Virus record (IMG/VR): IMGVR_UViG_3300027580_000247
Coordinates: 1-36,724 of that record
Origin: a virus
Length of the DNA stretch: 36,724 bases
Reading direction: 5' to 3' (one strand)
Part shown: positions 22,198-29,602 of the stretch, one piece after another
How the letters are laid out: every line of letters starts with the position of its first letter
How positions within the stretch are numbered: the stretch's first letter is position 1
Made by a program: the position numbers and the translations under genes
The notes under the pieces: generated by a model
The model's input: only the letters and a program-made list of their open reading frames with translations
Told to the model about the DNA's origin: nothing
Database searches by the model: none

Positions 22198-23641
22198 CGT
22201 CCGCGCTGTCGCTGCGCCCGCTCAGGTTCGCCACCGCCAGGCCGTCGCCGATGGTGCGCGCCAGCTCCGCGACGTCGAGCCCCGGATGCAGGGCCTCGAG
22301 GCGCCGGACGGCCTCGCTGAAATCGGTGCTCGCCTCGAGCGCCTGGCGCACCTCCTCCAGCCAAGCATCCGTGTAAGGGCGCGTCAGCTCCTCGAGCTGC
22401 CCGGCGAGCTCGTCGCGCTCCTGCTCGGCGGCGCGCTCCGGCTCGGCGAACCCGGCGCCGCCGGCCGCCTGCTGAGCGCCGCCGCGGGCAGCCCCCTGGC
22501 GCGGCTCGAAGCCCTGCCCGTAGACCTCGTCGACGTACGCCTGAGTGGGCCGGTAGCCCATGTCGTAGATGACCTTGTCGCGGTCGGCCCGGGCCTTGAG
22601 GTCCTCGGGCTCGCTAACCTCGCGCCACACCCGCGGGTAGGCGGCCCCCGGGTAGTTCCAATCGATCAGCCAGCGCGCCACCTGGTCTGAGAACGACTCG
22701 CAGACGAGGTCCGCGTCGGCGCGGACGACATCCAGCTTCACATCCTGGTGCACCTCGGCCTGCGCGCGGCTGGAGCCGCTGTCCGTGGTCATCGTCTGCG
22801 AGAGGATGACCTTGGAGATCGCGCCGTTCATCTCGCGGTAGAACTGCTGGTAGTCGCCGCCCGAGCGCTGGGCCGCGCCCAGCAGCTCCGCCTGGGTGCC
22901 GTCCGGCACCACCAGGGCGCTGTCGAAGGTCATGGCCCTGAGGGCCTGCATCAGCTTCTGCTTCTCCTCGTCGCTCGCCCCGCGCGGCACTGTGCCCTTG
23001 GCGGTCGGCGCGGCGAACTTCTCCATGTAGACCGACCAGAACTTCAGCCCGTTGCGCTTGAGCCAGACCGGCCAGTAGCACCAGTAGGCCAGCCCGCGGC
23101 CGTACAGGTCGTCATCGTCGTCGCCCCCCGAGCTGAACGTCCAGAACTTGCGCTCGGGCATCACCTCGCCCTGCGGGGCGCGGTAGGTGATCAGCCGCAG
23201 CCGCCCGTCGACATCAAAGCCGAAGCGCGCCGGACGGCGCACCTTCAGCTGGTCGAGCACCACGTTGCCGCCGTCCGGCGCCCAGAGGCACTCGGCGACG
23301 CCGTAGCCGTACCAGATGCCGTTGAGCATCTTGCGCGTGGCGTTGTCGAAGCGGATGTGCGCCAGCTGCTCGCGCAGGAAGTCCGCGGCCTTGCGATCGC
23401 GCTGTTTGCGGCCGCCCGGCTCGACCCCCCATTCGCAAGCGATGGTGGCGTTGAAGCGCTGCTGCAGGCAGCTCTGCACCTGGTCATCGCGCTTGACCCG
23501 CTCGTAGATCTCCAGATCCCCGCGGCCGCGGGTGCGCAGGATCTCGTCGCGCGGCTGGCGCAGCTCACCGATCAGCGGCGCCAGCACGTCCTCGCCGTCT
23601 CCGGCGGCGGCGATCTCCTCGTAGACCGGCTTGGTGCTCAT
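22181..23641 (-). CDS. Portal protein (DUF935, Mu gp29 type)
   Basis: A 486-residue portal protein. DUF935 features include RGDLEIYERVKRDDQVQSCLQQRF, GIWYGYGVAECLWAP, WLKRNGLKFWSVYMEKFAAPTAKG, the FDSALVVPDGTQAELL segment, SKVILSQTMTTDSGSSRAQAEVHQ and DLVCESFSDQVARWLIDWN. It is the head vertex ring through which DNA is packed. The ATG overlaps the terminase stop (ATGA). Residues after about 400 are Ala/Glu-rich coiled coil. Confidence 0.95.
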   Translation of the reverse strand: MSTKPVYEEIAAAGDGEDVLAPLIGELRQPRDEILRTRGRGDLEIYERVKRDDQVQSCLQQRFNATIACEWGVEPGGRKQRDRKAADFLREQLAHIRFDNATRKMLNGIWYGYGVAECLWAPDGGNVVLDQLKVRRPARFGFDVDGRLRLITYRAPQGEVMPERKFWTFSSGGDDDDDLYGRGLAYWCYWPVWLKRNGLKFWSVYMEKFAAPTAKGTVPRGASDEEKQKLMQALRAMTFDSALVVPDGTQAELLGAAQRSGGDYQQFYREMNGAISKVILSQTMTTDSGSSRAQAEVHQDVKLDVVRADADLVCESFSDQVARWLIDWNYPGAAYPRVWREVSEPEDLKARADRDKVIYDMGYRPTQAYVDEVYGQGFEPRQGAARGGAQQAAGGAGFAEPERAAEQERDELAGQLEELTRPYTDAWLEEVRQALEASTDFSEAVRRLEALHPGLDVAELARTIGDGLAVANLSGRSDSADDADGA

Positions 23642-25161
23642 ACGAACTCCTCGAAGTCCTCGGCGCCCGGCAGCGCCTCAAGCCCGGTGCCGGCGGGCGC
23701 GAAGGCGCCGAAGCCGGCGCGCGGCGCATCGGCTGTCAGCGCGTCGATCGGGCCGCCCTCGGCCAGGGAGGCGTAGTAGGCCAGCGCGGCCGCCACGGCG
23801 GCGTCGCCGTGGCGCTGGCCGTGCTGGCCGCTGGTGCGCGCGCTATCGGGCACCCGGGCCACGCCCCTGATCACCTCGACGGCGCGGAAGTCGTCCAGGA
23901 TGTCGCTGTCGCGCGGCAGCGAGATCATGGCGTCCTCGAAAGCCGCCTTGAGCGGCGGCATGTTCTCGCGATACCAGGGCTCGGAGAGCTGTACCTCCTC
24001 GATCACGGCCGCGCCGAAGCGCTGGCGCGCGCGCTCGGCCAGGAACTGGCCGTTACCGCGCGCGTCGAAGGCCCCGTAGGAGAAGCGCGGCAGCCGGTTC
24101 AGCAGGTAGAACACGATCTGCTCCTGCTGGGTGAACGGCACGTTGCGCAGCTCGATCACGAAAGGGGTGCGCCGAACGAGGTTGCCCTCGAGCACCAGCG
24201 GCCAGAGCACCGTCAGGTCGCCGCTGCGCCCGAAGTCCTCGCCCAGGAAGGTCCGGGTGTAGCTGGTCAGCTGGTTCAGGTGCGGGCGCAGCTTGGCGTC
24301 CAGCCAGTCCTGGCAGTCGGCCGCGCGCACGTGGTCGGCCTGGTCGACGAAGCCATCCTCGCAGGTCCAGCGGATCACCGGCGCCTCGCCGGCCATACGC
24401 GCCTCGATCAGGGCGCGCGGTAGCCAGCGCCCGCCGGAGGCGCGCGGGATGCAGTCGAGCTCCTCGCTCGCCGCGTCGCCGTAGAAGGCCCGGATCTCGC
24501 GCGTCCAGGCGGCCTCCTTCTCCGGCGTCCAGGTCTCGCCCTTGACCAGGCAGATGCGCTGGTAGAGCCCCTCCGTCAGCGCCTCATCGAAGGTGGTCCG
24601 GTGCAGACTGTAGCTGTTGCGCCCGGCGCGCACCTGCTCGATGAGCTCGTTGAACGGGTTATCGACGCCGTTGTGCGTCGAGATGATCCGCACGCGCCCG
24701 CCCCAGATCAGCAGGGCGAAGGCGGCCTTCAAAAGCTCGTTCAAATCGGGGTGGAACGCCGCCTCGTCGACCACGACCACACCCTGCTTGCCGCGTAAGT
24801 TGGACGGCCGCGAGGACAGGGCAGTGATCTTGTAGCCCGAGGCGAAGCGGATCCGGAAGGCGAGGATGTCGCTGTCCTCGTCGGCGACCAGCGTCTCCTC
24901 GACCGCCTCGCAGGCTTGCGCGAACTGGATCGCCCAGCCGGCGCAGGTGTCGATGAACTCCCGCGCCATGTCCTGGTTGTAGCCGATATACCACACGTCG
25001 TCGCCGCCGGAGGCCTTCGAGGTGCCCGCGATCAGCACGTCATCGGCCGCCTCGGCCCAGGTCAGCCCGATCCGCCGGCTCTTCTCGGCGATCTTGACCG
25101 GCGCCTGGTCGGCGATCCAGCTCTGCTGGTACGGCAGGAGTACGTGCGGCGCCTCGCTCAT
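23638..25161 (-). CDS. Terminase large subunit (Mu gp28 type)
   Basis: A 507-residue packaging motor. The ATPase has a Walker-A-like KSRRIGLTW (27-35) and Walker B VVVVDEAAF (129-137). The RNase-H-like nuclease begins with LGEDFGRSGDLTVL (D310) and continues with GAFDARGNGQFLAERA and HGDAAVAAALAYY, giving further acidic residues. It packages by the headful mechanism with host flanks, as in Mu. Start ATG overlaps the end of the small-subunit gene. A 40-residue Ala/Gly/Asp-rich tail closes it. Confidence 0.95.
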   Translation of the reverse strand: MSEAPHVLLPYQQSWIADQAPVKIAEKSRRIGLTWAEAADDVLIAGTSKASGGDDVWYIGYNQDMAREFIDTCAGWAIQFAQACEAVEETLVADEDSDILAFRIRFASGYKITALSSRPSNLRGKQGVVVVDEAAFHPDLNELLKAAFALLIWGGRVRIISTHNGVDNPFNELIEQVRAGRNSYSLHRTTFDEALTEGLYQRICLVKGETWTPEKEAAWTREIRAFYGDAASEELDCIPRASGGRWLPRALIEARMAGEAPVIRWTCEDGFVDQADHVRAADCQDWLDAKLRPHLNQLTSYTRTFLGEDFGRSGDLTVLWPLVLEGNLVRRTPFVIELRNVPFTQQEQIVFYLLNRLPRFSYGAFDARGNGQFLAERARQRFGAAVIEEVQLSEPWYRENMPPLKAAFEDAMISLPRDSDILDDFRAVEVIRGVARVPDSARTSGQHGQRHGDAAVAAALAYYASLAEGGPIDALTADAPRAGFGAFAPAGTGLEALPGAEDFEEFV

Positions 25162-25703
25162 GAGCGCTCCACCCCGAGGATCTGGGCGCGGATAGCCTCG
25201 GCGTTCTCCCCGGACATGCCGCTGGCCCGGGCCGCCTCGACGGCCTGATCGGCGGCCTTCTCGCGCTCCTCCCGGGCGACCTGCTCACGGACCTTGAGGA
25301 TCCGGTCGGCGCTGATCTTGCCGCTCTGCTCGAGGTCCTTGATCGTCCGGGCCAGGAAGCTCAGATCCTGCGGGTCGGGGTTGCCCTCGTCCTCGCCCAT
25401 GTCCGCCATCGTGCGAAAGGCGATGGTCTTGAGCATCTCGGCGAGCAGCCGGCCGACGTCCGAGCCCTCCTCCTGGCCGAGCTCCTGGACCCAGATCCCG
25501 GCCACGTTCTGCGCCTCGCGGTAGCGCTCCAGCTGGCGCTCATAGCGCTGCTTGTAGCGCCCGACGCTCGAGCGCGAGACCTCCTGGTTGAGCTCGTCGA
25601 GCTTGGCCGTGATCTCGTCGACCGTCCGCCCCTCGCGGATCAGCCGATGGACCTGCTCGCGGACCGACTCCGGCAGCTGCTCGATCGTCGACTTGCGCGC
25701 CAT
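25158..25703 (-). CDS. Terminase small subunit (DUF3486, Mu gp27 type)
   Basis: A 181-residue DUF3486 protein. N-terminal helix-turn-helix (VREQVHRLIREGRTVDEITAKLDELNQEVSRSSVGRYKQRYERQLERYREAQ) and long charged helices (LARTIKDLEQSGKISADRILKVREQVAREEREKA). It recognises DNA and feeds the large subunit. It overlaps the large subunit by 4 bp. The ribosome site is weak; the previous gene ends 3 bp upstream, so coupling is likely. Confidence 0.9.
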   Translation of the reverse strand: MARKSTIEQLPESVREQVHRLIREGRTVDEITAKLDELNQEVSRSSVGRYKQRYERQLERYREAQNVAGIWVQELGQEEGSDVGRLLAEMLKTIAFRTMADMGEDEGNPDPQDLSFLARTIKDLEQSGKISADRILKVREQVAREEREKAADQAVEAARASGMSGENAEAIRAQILGVERS

Positions 25704-25706
25704 GGC

Positions 25707-26006
25707 TCACGCGCCCGGCCCAGGGCGGCGCACGCCGGGCTGGCTAGCGCGGCCGGCCGCCAGATCGGCGCCGCGTTCGGTGAGCTCGGCGATCATCAGC
25801 CCGCCGAGCTCCGTGAGCTTCACCGCCCCCTGCTCGCTCAGCCACGTCAGGTCGCCGCGCACCTGGTCGAGGGTCGCGCGCAGCCCGTAGCTGTCCACGA
25901 GCTCCCGGAGCAGCTGCTCGTTGGCCGAGTACCCCGGCGCCCCGGAGAGCGTCTGCAGGATGGCCAGCCGGCGGTGCTCGGCGATGTGCTGCAGATAGTC
26001 CGACAC
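25707..26006 (-). CDS. Gp26-type winged-helix protein
   Basis: A 99-residue protein related to the small gp26-like proteins of Mu-like phages: HIAEHRRLAILQTLSGAPGYSANEQLLRELVDSYGLRATLDQVRGDLTWLSEQGAVKL followed by a second short helix-strand unit. It looks like a winged helix and may help terminase or regulate late genes. A GTG at 26006 (GGAGG about 8 bases upstream) or TTG at 26012 could start it; the GTG is preferred. Function not shown by the sequence. Confidence 0.8.
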   Translation of the reverse strand: MSDYLQHIAEHRRLAILQTLSGAPGYSANEQLLRELVDSYGLRATLDQVRGDLTWLSEQGAVKLTELGGLMIAELTERGADLAAGRASQPGVRRPGPGA

Positions 26007-26025
26007 GCTCAACCCCTCCCCTCGG

Positions 26026-26430
26026 CTAGCCGCCGTGGCGGCTGCCCTCGCGCAGGTAGGTGTCCATCATCTCTACCTGGCGGTTCATGACGTTCGAGAG
26101 CTCCTTGAAGCCCTCGAGCTCCTTGTTCAGTCCGGTCACGTCGCCGCGCAGGCGCTCGACCAGGATGTGCAGATCGGAGACGGTCGAGTTATCCGGCAGC
26201 TGGCGGATGTGCGTCTCGATGCTCGAGACGCGCTCGCGCAGGTTCGCGTGGGCCTGGCCCGCCTCGTCGATACGGCCGTGCACCTTCTCGAAGCCCTGAT
26301 CGACCTCGCTCTTGCGCGCCTGGCGCCGCGCCACCGCCCAGGCGTAGCCGCCAGCGGTCATGGCGATGATGTTCGACAGCAGCGCCAGCCCGGCGATAAC
26401 GACCTTCCACTCTTCAGTGCCGAGCCCCAC
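26026..26430 (-). CDS. DUF2730 membrane/coiled-coil protein (Mu gp25 type)
   Basis: A 134-residue protein with one N-terminal membrane segment (about 9-33, VVIAGLALLSNIIAMTAGGY) and a long coiled coil (QGFEKVHGRIDEAGQAHANLRERV, LVERLRGDVTGLNKELEGFKEL). It is like DUF2730/gp25 proteins found just before the terminase genes in Mu relatives. GTG start with AGGAGGAG upstream. Function unknown; the spanin-like shape is not matched by a partner, since a proper spanin pair lies just upstream. Confidence 0.85.
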   Translation of the reverse strand: MGLGTEEWKVVIAGLALLSNIIAMTAGGYAWAVARRQARKSEVDQGFEKVHGRIDEAGQAHANLRERVSSIETHIRQLPDNSTVSDLHILVERLRGDVTGLNKELEGFKELSNVMNRQVEMMDTYLREGSRHGG

Positions 26431-26433
26431 AGC

Positions 26434-26724
26434 TCACTCCTCCTGGCTGCTCAGGGTCTCCTCGCTGCCGGCGGCGCGGACGCGCTCGCGCATCACGCCG
26501 TAATCGACAGCCAGGCGCTTGAGCGCCGAGCAGGGCGGGCGCGGCTGCTGGCGGTCGCAGGGGCGGCGGCCGTCCTCGGCCATCTCCTGCGCGGCCTTGG
26601 CCTGGAACGAGTCCGAGTACGCCTCGAGCTCTGGCGTGACCACGCTAGTAGTCCCCATCGCGCAGCCGCTCAGCAGTACCGCGCTCGCTGCCGGGGCGTA
26701 CCTGCTCCATCCGCCGTTTCGCAT
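26434..26724 (-). CDS. Outer-membrane spanin subunit (Rz1-type lipoprotein)
   Basis: A 96-residue lipoprotein: a short signal region (RYAPAASAVLLSGC) with lipobox LLSGC and Cys21 as the lipidation site, then a helical region and CxxQQPRPPC. It overlaps the Rz-type gene out of frame for 80 bp, the standard Rz/Rz1 arrangement. AGGAGG lies 6 bases before the ATG at 26724; the frame extends further upstream but that part is Arg-rich and unlike a protein. With its partner it would fuse inner and outer membranes in the last step of lysis, so the host has an outer membrane. Confidence 0.82.
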   Translation of the reverse strand: MRNGGWSRYAPAASAVLLSGCAMGTTSVVTPELEAYSDSFQAKAAQEMAEDGRRPCDRQQPRPPCSALKRLAVDYGVMRERVRAAGSEETLSSQEE

Positions 26725-26863
26725 CCGCCGCCTCCTGCGCCTGATCCCGGCGCCGCGCTTGGGCGCCGAGGCGCCGCTGGGCGCGGCCGTAGAGCCAGAG
26801 CACCAGCCCCAGCGCCCCGACCGCACCCAGCGTGACCGCCCCGGTGATCAGCGCCGTAGTCAT
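26645..26863 (-). CDS. Inner-membrane spanin subunit (Rz-type)
   Basis: A 72-residue protein with an N-terminal membrane anchor (about 4-26, ALITGAVTLGAVGALGLVLWLY) and a charged helical periplasmic part (RRLGAQARRRDQAQEAADAKRRME). Its ATG overlaps the holin stop (TAATG). Short for an Rz protein but with the right topology and with the lipoprotein gene embedded in its 3' end. Confidence 0.8.
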   Translation of the reverse strand: MTTALITGAVTLGAVGALGLVLWLYGRAQRRLGAQARRRDQAQEAADAKRRMEQVRPGSERGTAERLRDGDY

Positions 26864-27075
26864 TAGCCCTTGGAAATCTCGTCCTGGGCGACCACGCGAC
26901 CGATAACGGCCACGACGCCGCCGACGGCGCCGGCGATGGCAGTGGCGTACTCGGCGAGCTGCGTCTGCGCGTCAGCGCCGATATCCACGCCGAAAGCGCC
27001 TGCCACGGCGGCGGCGACCGCGATGATGCCGCCCCAGACCGTCTTGCTCCGATACCAGGCCTTCTGCCCTTTCAT
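26863..27075 (-). CDS. Holin
   Basis: A 70-residue protein starting MKGQKAWYRSKTVWGGIIAV with two hydrophobic segments (about 13-31 and 46-62) and a short charged end. The opening SKTVWGG and two-span layout are common in small phage holins. AGGAGG is 5 bases before the ATG. It lies between the hydrolase and the spanins, forming a full lysis cassette. Confidence 0.8.
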   Translation of the reverse strand: MKGQKAWYRSKTVWGGIIAVAAAVAGAFGVDIGADAQTQLAEYATAIAGAVGGVVAVIGRVVAQDEISKG

Positions 27076-27083
27076 GGGCCCTC

Positions 27084-27530
27084 CTAGCGTCTGCGGTAGA
27101 AGTGGTGCGCCCCGATCGCTACAGGCTCGCTCAGCGCCTCGTAGTCCCAATCGGGGCGGATCGAGCGGGCGTGGTAGTGCGTGGCCCCGCCCGTCGGATC
27201 ACCGAATCCCTCGAGACCCTCGACAGCCGCACACGCCACAGCCATGGCGCGGCGCAACGCCGGATCGGCCAAGGTGGCCGCCTCGAGCTTGGCGCGGTTC
27301 GGATCCCCGTCGTTCCAGCAGCTGAACTGCCAGGGGTCGAGGCACGCCGCCTCGATCGTGTCGTCCGGCACACCGTCGCCCTGTTGCCGGGTCCACCAGC
27401 CGGGCTGCGCATAGCGGTTGAGCACCACATGCGCCACGGCGATCTGGCCCTGCAGCGGCTCGCTGCGGGCCTCGCCGTAGACGGTGCGCGCTAGGGTGTC
27501 GATGTCCTGGGGACGGTGCTCGTCGGGCAT
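27084..27530 (-). CDS. Endolysin, SleB-type cell wall hydrolase
   Basis: A 148-residue hydrolase of the SleB (Hydrolase_2) family. It opens DIDTLARTVYGEARSEPLQGQIAVAHVVLNR, with the probable catalytic Glu20 in YGEA, followed by DPWQFSCWND and the end motif ATHYHARSIRPDW. No signal peptide, so release depends on the holin. GAGGAG lies 6 bases before the ATG. First gene of the late region, 59 bp downstream of dyad C. Confidence 0.92.
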   Translation of the reverse strand: MPDEHRPQDIDTLARTVYGEARSEPLQGQIAVAHVVLNRYAQPGWWTRQQGDGVPDDTIEAACLDPWQFSCWNDGDPNRAKLEAATLADPALRRAMAVACAAVEGLEGFGDPTGGATHYHARSIRPDWDYEALSEPVAIGAHHFYRRR

Positions 27531-27589
27531 GCTGCACTCCTCGCTCGCTCTAGGAGCGATGGTGCAGCCGGCGGCGGGCGCGAGGGCGC

Positions 27590-27605
27590 CCGGAAGGGAT
27601 TCCGG
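27590..27605. promoter_or_regulatory. Dyad C, CCGGAA-N4-TTCCGG
   Basis: A perfect 6+4+6 dyad (CCGGAA GGGA TTCCGG) in the 96-bp gap between the Mor-family gene and the endolysin. A second hairpin GGGCGC-GAGG-GCGCCC (27576-27591) abuts it. On the minus strand a TTTTT run lies before, not after, the dyad, so this is not an intrinsic terminator. The place corresponds to Mu Plys, a late promoter that needs an activator. Confidence 0.5.
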
Positions 27606-27626
27606 TGTCTAAAAAGGGGAAGAGAC

Positions 27627-28025
27627 TCAGGCGAAGAGATCGCCCTGGCGCTCGTCAACGCCGGCGCCGGCGTTGACGATCATGCGGACGTAGCGCTCGG
27701 TGCAGCCCAGGTCCGCGGCGATGCGCCGATGCGAAAGGCCATCGCCCTTGAGCCGCAGGATGCGCGACTTCACTGAGCGCGCCGCGGCATTGCGCGGGAT
27801 GTCGATGCGCTCGCCGCCGTAGTGCCAGCACAGCCGGCGGAACGCCTCGAGGCCGATAAGCCTGGCCCAGGGGTGCTCGGCCCGCGGCGTGCGCGGGACG
27901 TAGCAGCCCTCCAGGCCGCCGTAGTGCTCGGCGAGCCGAAGCGCCGAGCGCGCCCCCACGACCTCGGCGATCCCTCGCAGCTGACTACTGACGATCCCGT
28001 CGCCGCGGCGACCGCAATCCTGCAC
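27627..28025 (-). CDS. mor: Mor/C-family transcription activator
   Basis: A 132-residue Mor-family activator. The N-terminal half (GIAEVVGARSALRLAEHYGGLEGCYVPR) is the dimerisation region, and the C-terminal HTH is GLSHRRIAADLGCTERYVRMI (96-116). Mor and C of Mu turn on middle and late genes. Here only one such gene is seen and it sits directly before the late region, so it probably activates lysis, head and tail operons. GTG start at 28025 with AGGAGGAG upstream, overlapping the preceding gene by 41 bp. Confidence 0.92.
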   Translation of the reverse strand: MQDCGRRGDGIVSSQLRGIAEVVGARSALRLAEHYGGLEGCYVPRTPRAEHPWARLIGLEAFRRLCWHYGGERIDIPRNAAARSVKSRILRLKGDGLSHRRIAADLGCTERYVRMIVNAGAGVDERQGDLFA

Positions 28026-28374
28026 GCTCGAGCTCCTCCTGTAGCCAGCGGCGGTTACGCTCGATCTGCTCCGGCGTCGGCTCCGGCAGCGGCAGCTTGC
28101 GCGGCTGCGGCCGGCTCGGCAGCGCGTCGAGCACGTGGCGCGGCGCCGGCCAGCGCTCGGCGTTGCGCGCCACCGCCTGGAACGCGGTGCGCAGCCGGGG
28201 CGTGTCGAGCGACTCGTCCCACTGCACCGGCGCGCTCCAGAGCGACTCGGCCCACGCCTGGGCCGTGAGCTTTATCGTATCGTATCCCGGGCCGCCTGCC
28301 AGCCCCAGCGCCACCAGGCGCTGGATCTGCTCGCCGACGACCGAGCGGAACCAGCTCGGGATCTCACTCGCCAT
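27985..28374 (-). CDS. Early-region protein of unknown function
   Basis: A 129-residue protein: EIPSWFRSVVGEQIQRLVALGLAGGPGYDTIKLTAQAWAESLW, then LRTAFQAVARNAERWPAPRHVLDALPSRP and a charged C-terminal helix (EQIERNRRWLQEELERAG). The middle, VARNAERWPAPRHVLDALP, looks like a helix-loop helicase-loader-like or scaffold motif, but I cannot assign a family with confidence. GGAGGAG lies 8 bases before the ATG at 28374. The frame extends upstream in an Arg-rich shadow of the next gene, which is not used. Confidence 0.75.
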   Translation of the reverse strand: MASEIPSWFRSVVGEQIQRLVALGLAGGPGYDTIKLTAQAWAESLWSAPVQWDESLDTPRLRTAFQAVARNAERWPAPRHVLDALPSRPQPRKLPLPEPTPEQIERNRRWLQEELERAGLRSPRRRDRQ

Positions 28375-28849
28375 GGCGCCACTCCTCCAGATCTTGCAAG
28401 GCCTGCGCAGTGCGGCTGCCCCCGGCCTGCGAGCCCCTCGGCTGCGAGCCGGGCGCCGGCGCCGGGCGCTGCGCCGGCAGCGCCGCGGCCTCGGTGCCGC
28501 GGCTCGCCAGGCTCTCGAGCACACGGCGCAGGTAGTGGTGCGAGCGCAGCGGGCGGGTGTCCTCACCCTCCTCGCGCTTGCGCCGGATCGCCTCGACCGT
28601 CTCGGAGAGCGCGGCGCCGAGCAGCGCCGTGTCCGTGTGCTCAGCGAGCGCCTCCCGAGCGATGCGCAGCGCCCGCTCCCAGGACAGTGCCCGGGTGCGG
28701 CTGCGCCACAGGCCGAGGTACGCGACCAGCGGCGCCGAGACGTCACGCGATAGCCCGCCGAGCAGCGCCATGAGCTCCCGGGCGGACTCGTCCTCGAAGA
28801 CCGCCTCGAGCGAGGCCTCTGCGTGGCAGACCGGGCAGCGGAACTTCAT
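28364..28849 (-). CDS. Early protein with N-terminal CxxC motif
   Basis: A 161-residue protein that begins MKFRCPVCHAEASLEAVFED, with a CxxC (C5, C8) half zinc ribbon, then helical segments (YLGLWRSRTRALSWERALRIAREALAEH, LRSHHYLRRVLESLASRG) and a Pro/Ala/Gly-rich tail. AAAGGGGTG precedes the ATG at 28849, which overlaps the previous stop (ATGA). Genes of this type occur in the early region of B3-like transposable phages. A DNA-binding or replication role is possible but not shown. Confidence 0.75.
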   Translation of the reverse strand: MKFRCPVCHAEASLEAVFEDESARELMALLGGLSRDVSAPLVAYLGLWRSRTRALSWERALRIAREALAEHTDTALLGAALSETVEAIRRKREEGEDTRPLRSHHYLRRVLESLASRGTEAAALPAQRPAPAPGSQPRGSQAGGSRTAQALQDLEEWRHGE

Positions 28850-29103
28850 GGCCACACCCCTTTGCGGTACGCCATCTCGATGATCGCCTGCTGCCAGTGC
28901 TGGCGGCGGGCCGTGCGCTGGAACCGATCACCGTGGAGCGCGGCGAGCCCCAGGAGCCAGTCGACGGTGTCGTCCAGCTCGTAGAGCATCTGCGCCACCG
29001 CCGCGGCACTGTGCAGGCCATCGCCGAGCACGGCCGCCTCGACCATGGCCATCACGGCAGCGTCCCGGCTGCCGTAGAGCTCGTCAGCGTAGCCGGGCAG
29101 CAT
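28846..29103 (-). CDS. Small early protein, unknown
   Basis: An 85-residue helical protein (LPGYADELYGSRDAAVMAMVEAAVLGDGLHSAAAVAQMLYELDDTVDWLLG). AAGGAGGTG, a nearly perfect ribosome site, fixes the start at 29103. It lies 11 bp after gemA. I do not recognise a family. Confidence 0.75.
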   Translation of the reverse strand: MLPGYADELYGSRDAAVMAMVEAAVLGDGLHSAAAVAQMLYELDDTVDWLLGLAALHGDRFQRTARRQHWQQAIIEMAYRKGVWP

Positions 29104-29114
29104 AGGCACCTCCT

Positions 29115-29519
29115 TCACTGCTCCCGCCCCTGGCGGCGGGCGTCGTAGGTCAGGGCGGCAACCAGCCGGCGGAGCTGGTGCGAGCGGCACCACTCGAAGC
29201 GCTCGACGCCGAACATCCGCCGCGCCAGGGCGTCGGCATAGGCATCGGGCCGGCCGGCGGCGGCGAGCTGAGCGCGCACCTTGGCGACCAGCTCGCGGCG
29301 ATCCGGGGCCGCTCGGCTGCGACCGCGCCGCCGGGGCTGCCAGCCGCGCGAGCGCAGGTGCTCGAGCACCTGGCGGCGCTGCGCAGCGTCCAGTGCCGAG
29401 GCGGAGCGCACCCCCGCCAGCGCCTCGAGCATGGCCTCGTAGGTGTCACGATCGAGGCAAAGCTCCTTGGCGGCGATGTGGATCTGGGCGAGCTCGCGCT
29501 CGCGCCGGTCCTTGCTCAT
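29115..29519 (-). CDS. gemA: GemA/Gp16-family regulatory protein (DUF1018)
   Basis: A 134-residue protein of the Mu Gp16/GemA family: RELAQIHIAAKELCLDRDTYEAMLEALAGVRSASALDAAQRRQVLEHLRSRGW, then VAKVRAQLAAAGRPDAYADALARRMFGVERFEWCRSHQLRRLVAALTYDARRQ. In Mu the GemA/Mor region modulates host gene expression and late transcription. ATG 29519 is chosen because GGGAGG is 8 bases upstream; a GTG at 29606 touching the previous stop would add 29 Arg-rich residues spanning the two hairpins. Confidence 0.9.
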   Translation of the reverse strand: MSKDRRERELAQIHIAAKELCLDRDTYEAMLEALAGVRSASALDAAQRRQVLEHLRSRGWQPRRRGRSRAAPDRRELVAKVRAQLAAAGRPDAYADALARRMFGVERFEWCRSHQLRRLVAALTYDARRQGREQ

Positions 29520-29551
29520 GGCGAGGGCCTCCCTTGTGGCTGGCTCATCAG

Positions 29552-29594
29552 GCCGGCGGCGCCACCGCCGGCGACGCCCGGGACGCCCCGGGCG
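29552..29594 (-). other. Tandem hairpins between DUF3164 gene and gemA
   Basis: Two perfect 8-bp stems lie back to back: CGCCCGGG-N4-CCCGGGCG (29575-29594) and GCCGGCGG-N5-CCGCCGGC (29552-29572). They fill most of the 83-bp gap between the DUF3164 stop and the gemA start. No T-run follows. A pair like this also separates the A and B transposition genes. Possible roles are mRNA processing, stability or partial attenuation. Confidence 0.5.
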
Positions 29595-29602
29595 TTTCGC
29601 CT

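Noticed and set aside
27590-27605. Dyad C as a rho-independent terminator for the early operon
   Set aside because: The T-run is upstream of the stem in the transcript, and the same dyad recurs upstream of two other operons with no T-run.
28375-28746. N-terminal extension of the 129-residue early protein
   Set aside because: The extension is Arg/Ser/Ala-rich and overlaps the whole neighbouring gene out of frame; a good ribosome site sits at the inner ATG 28374.
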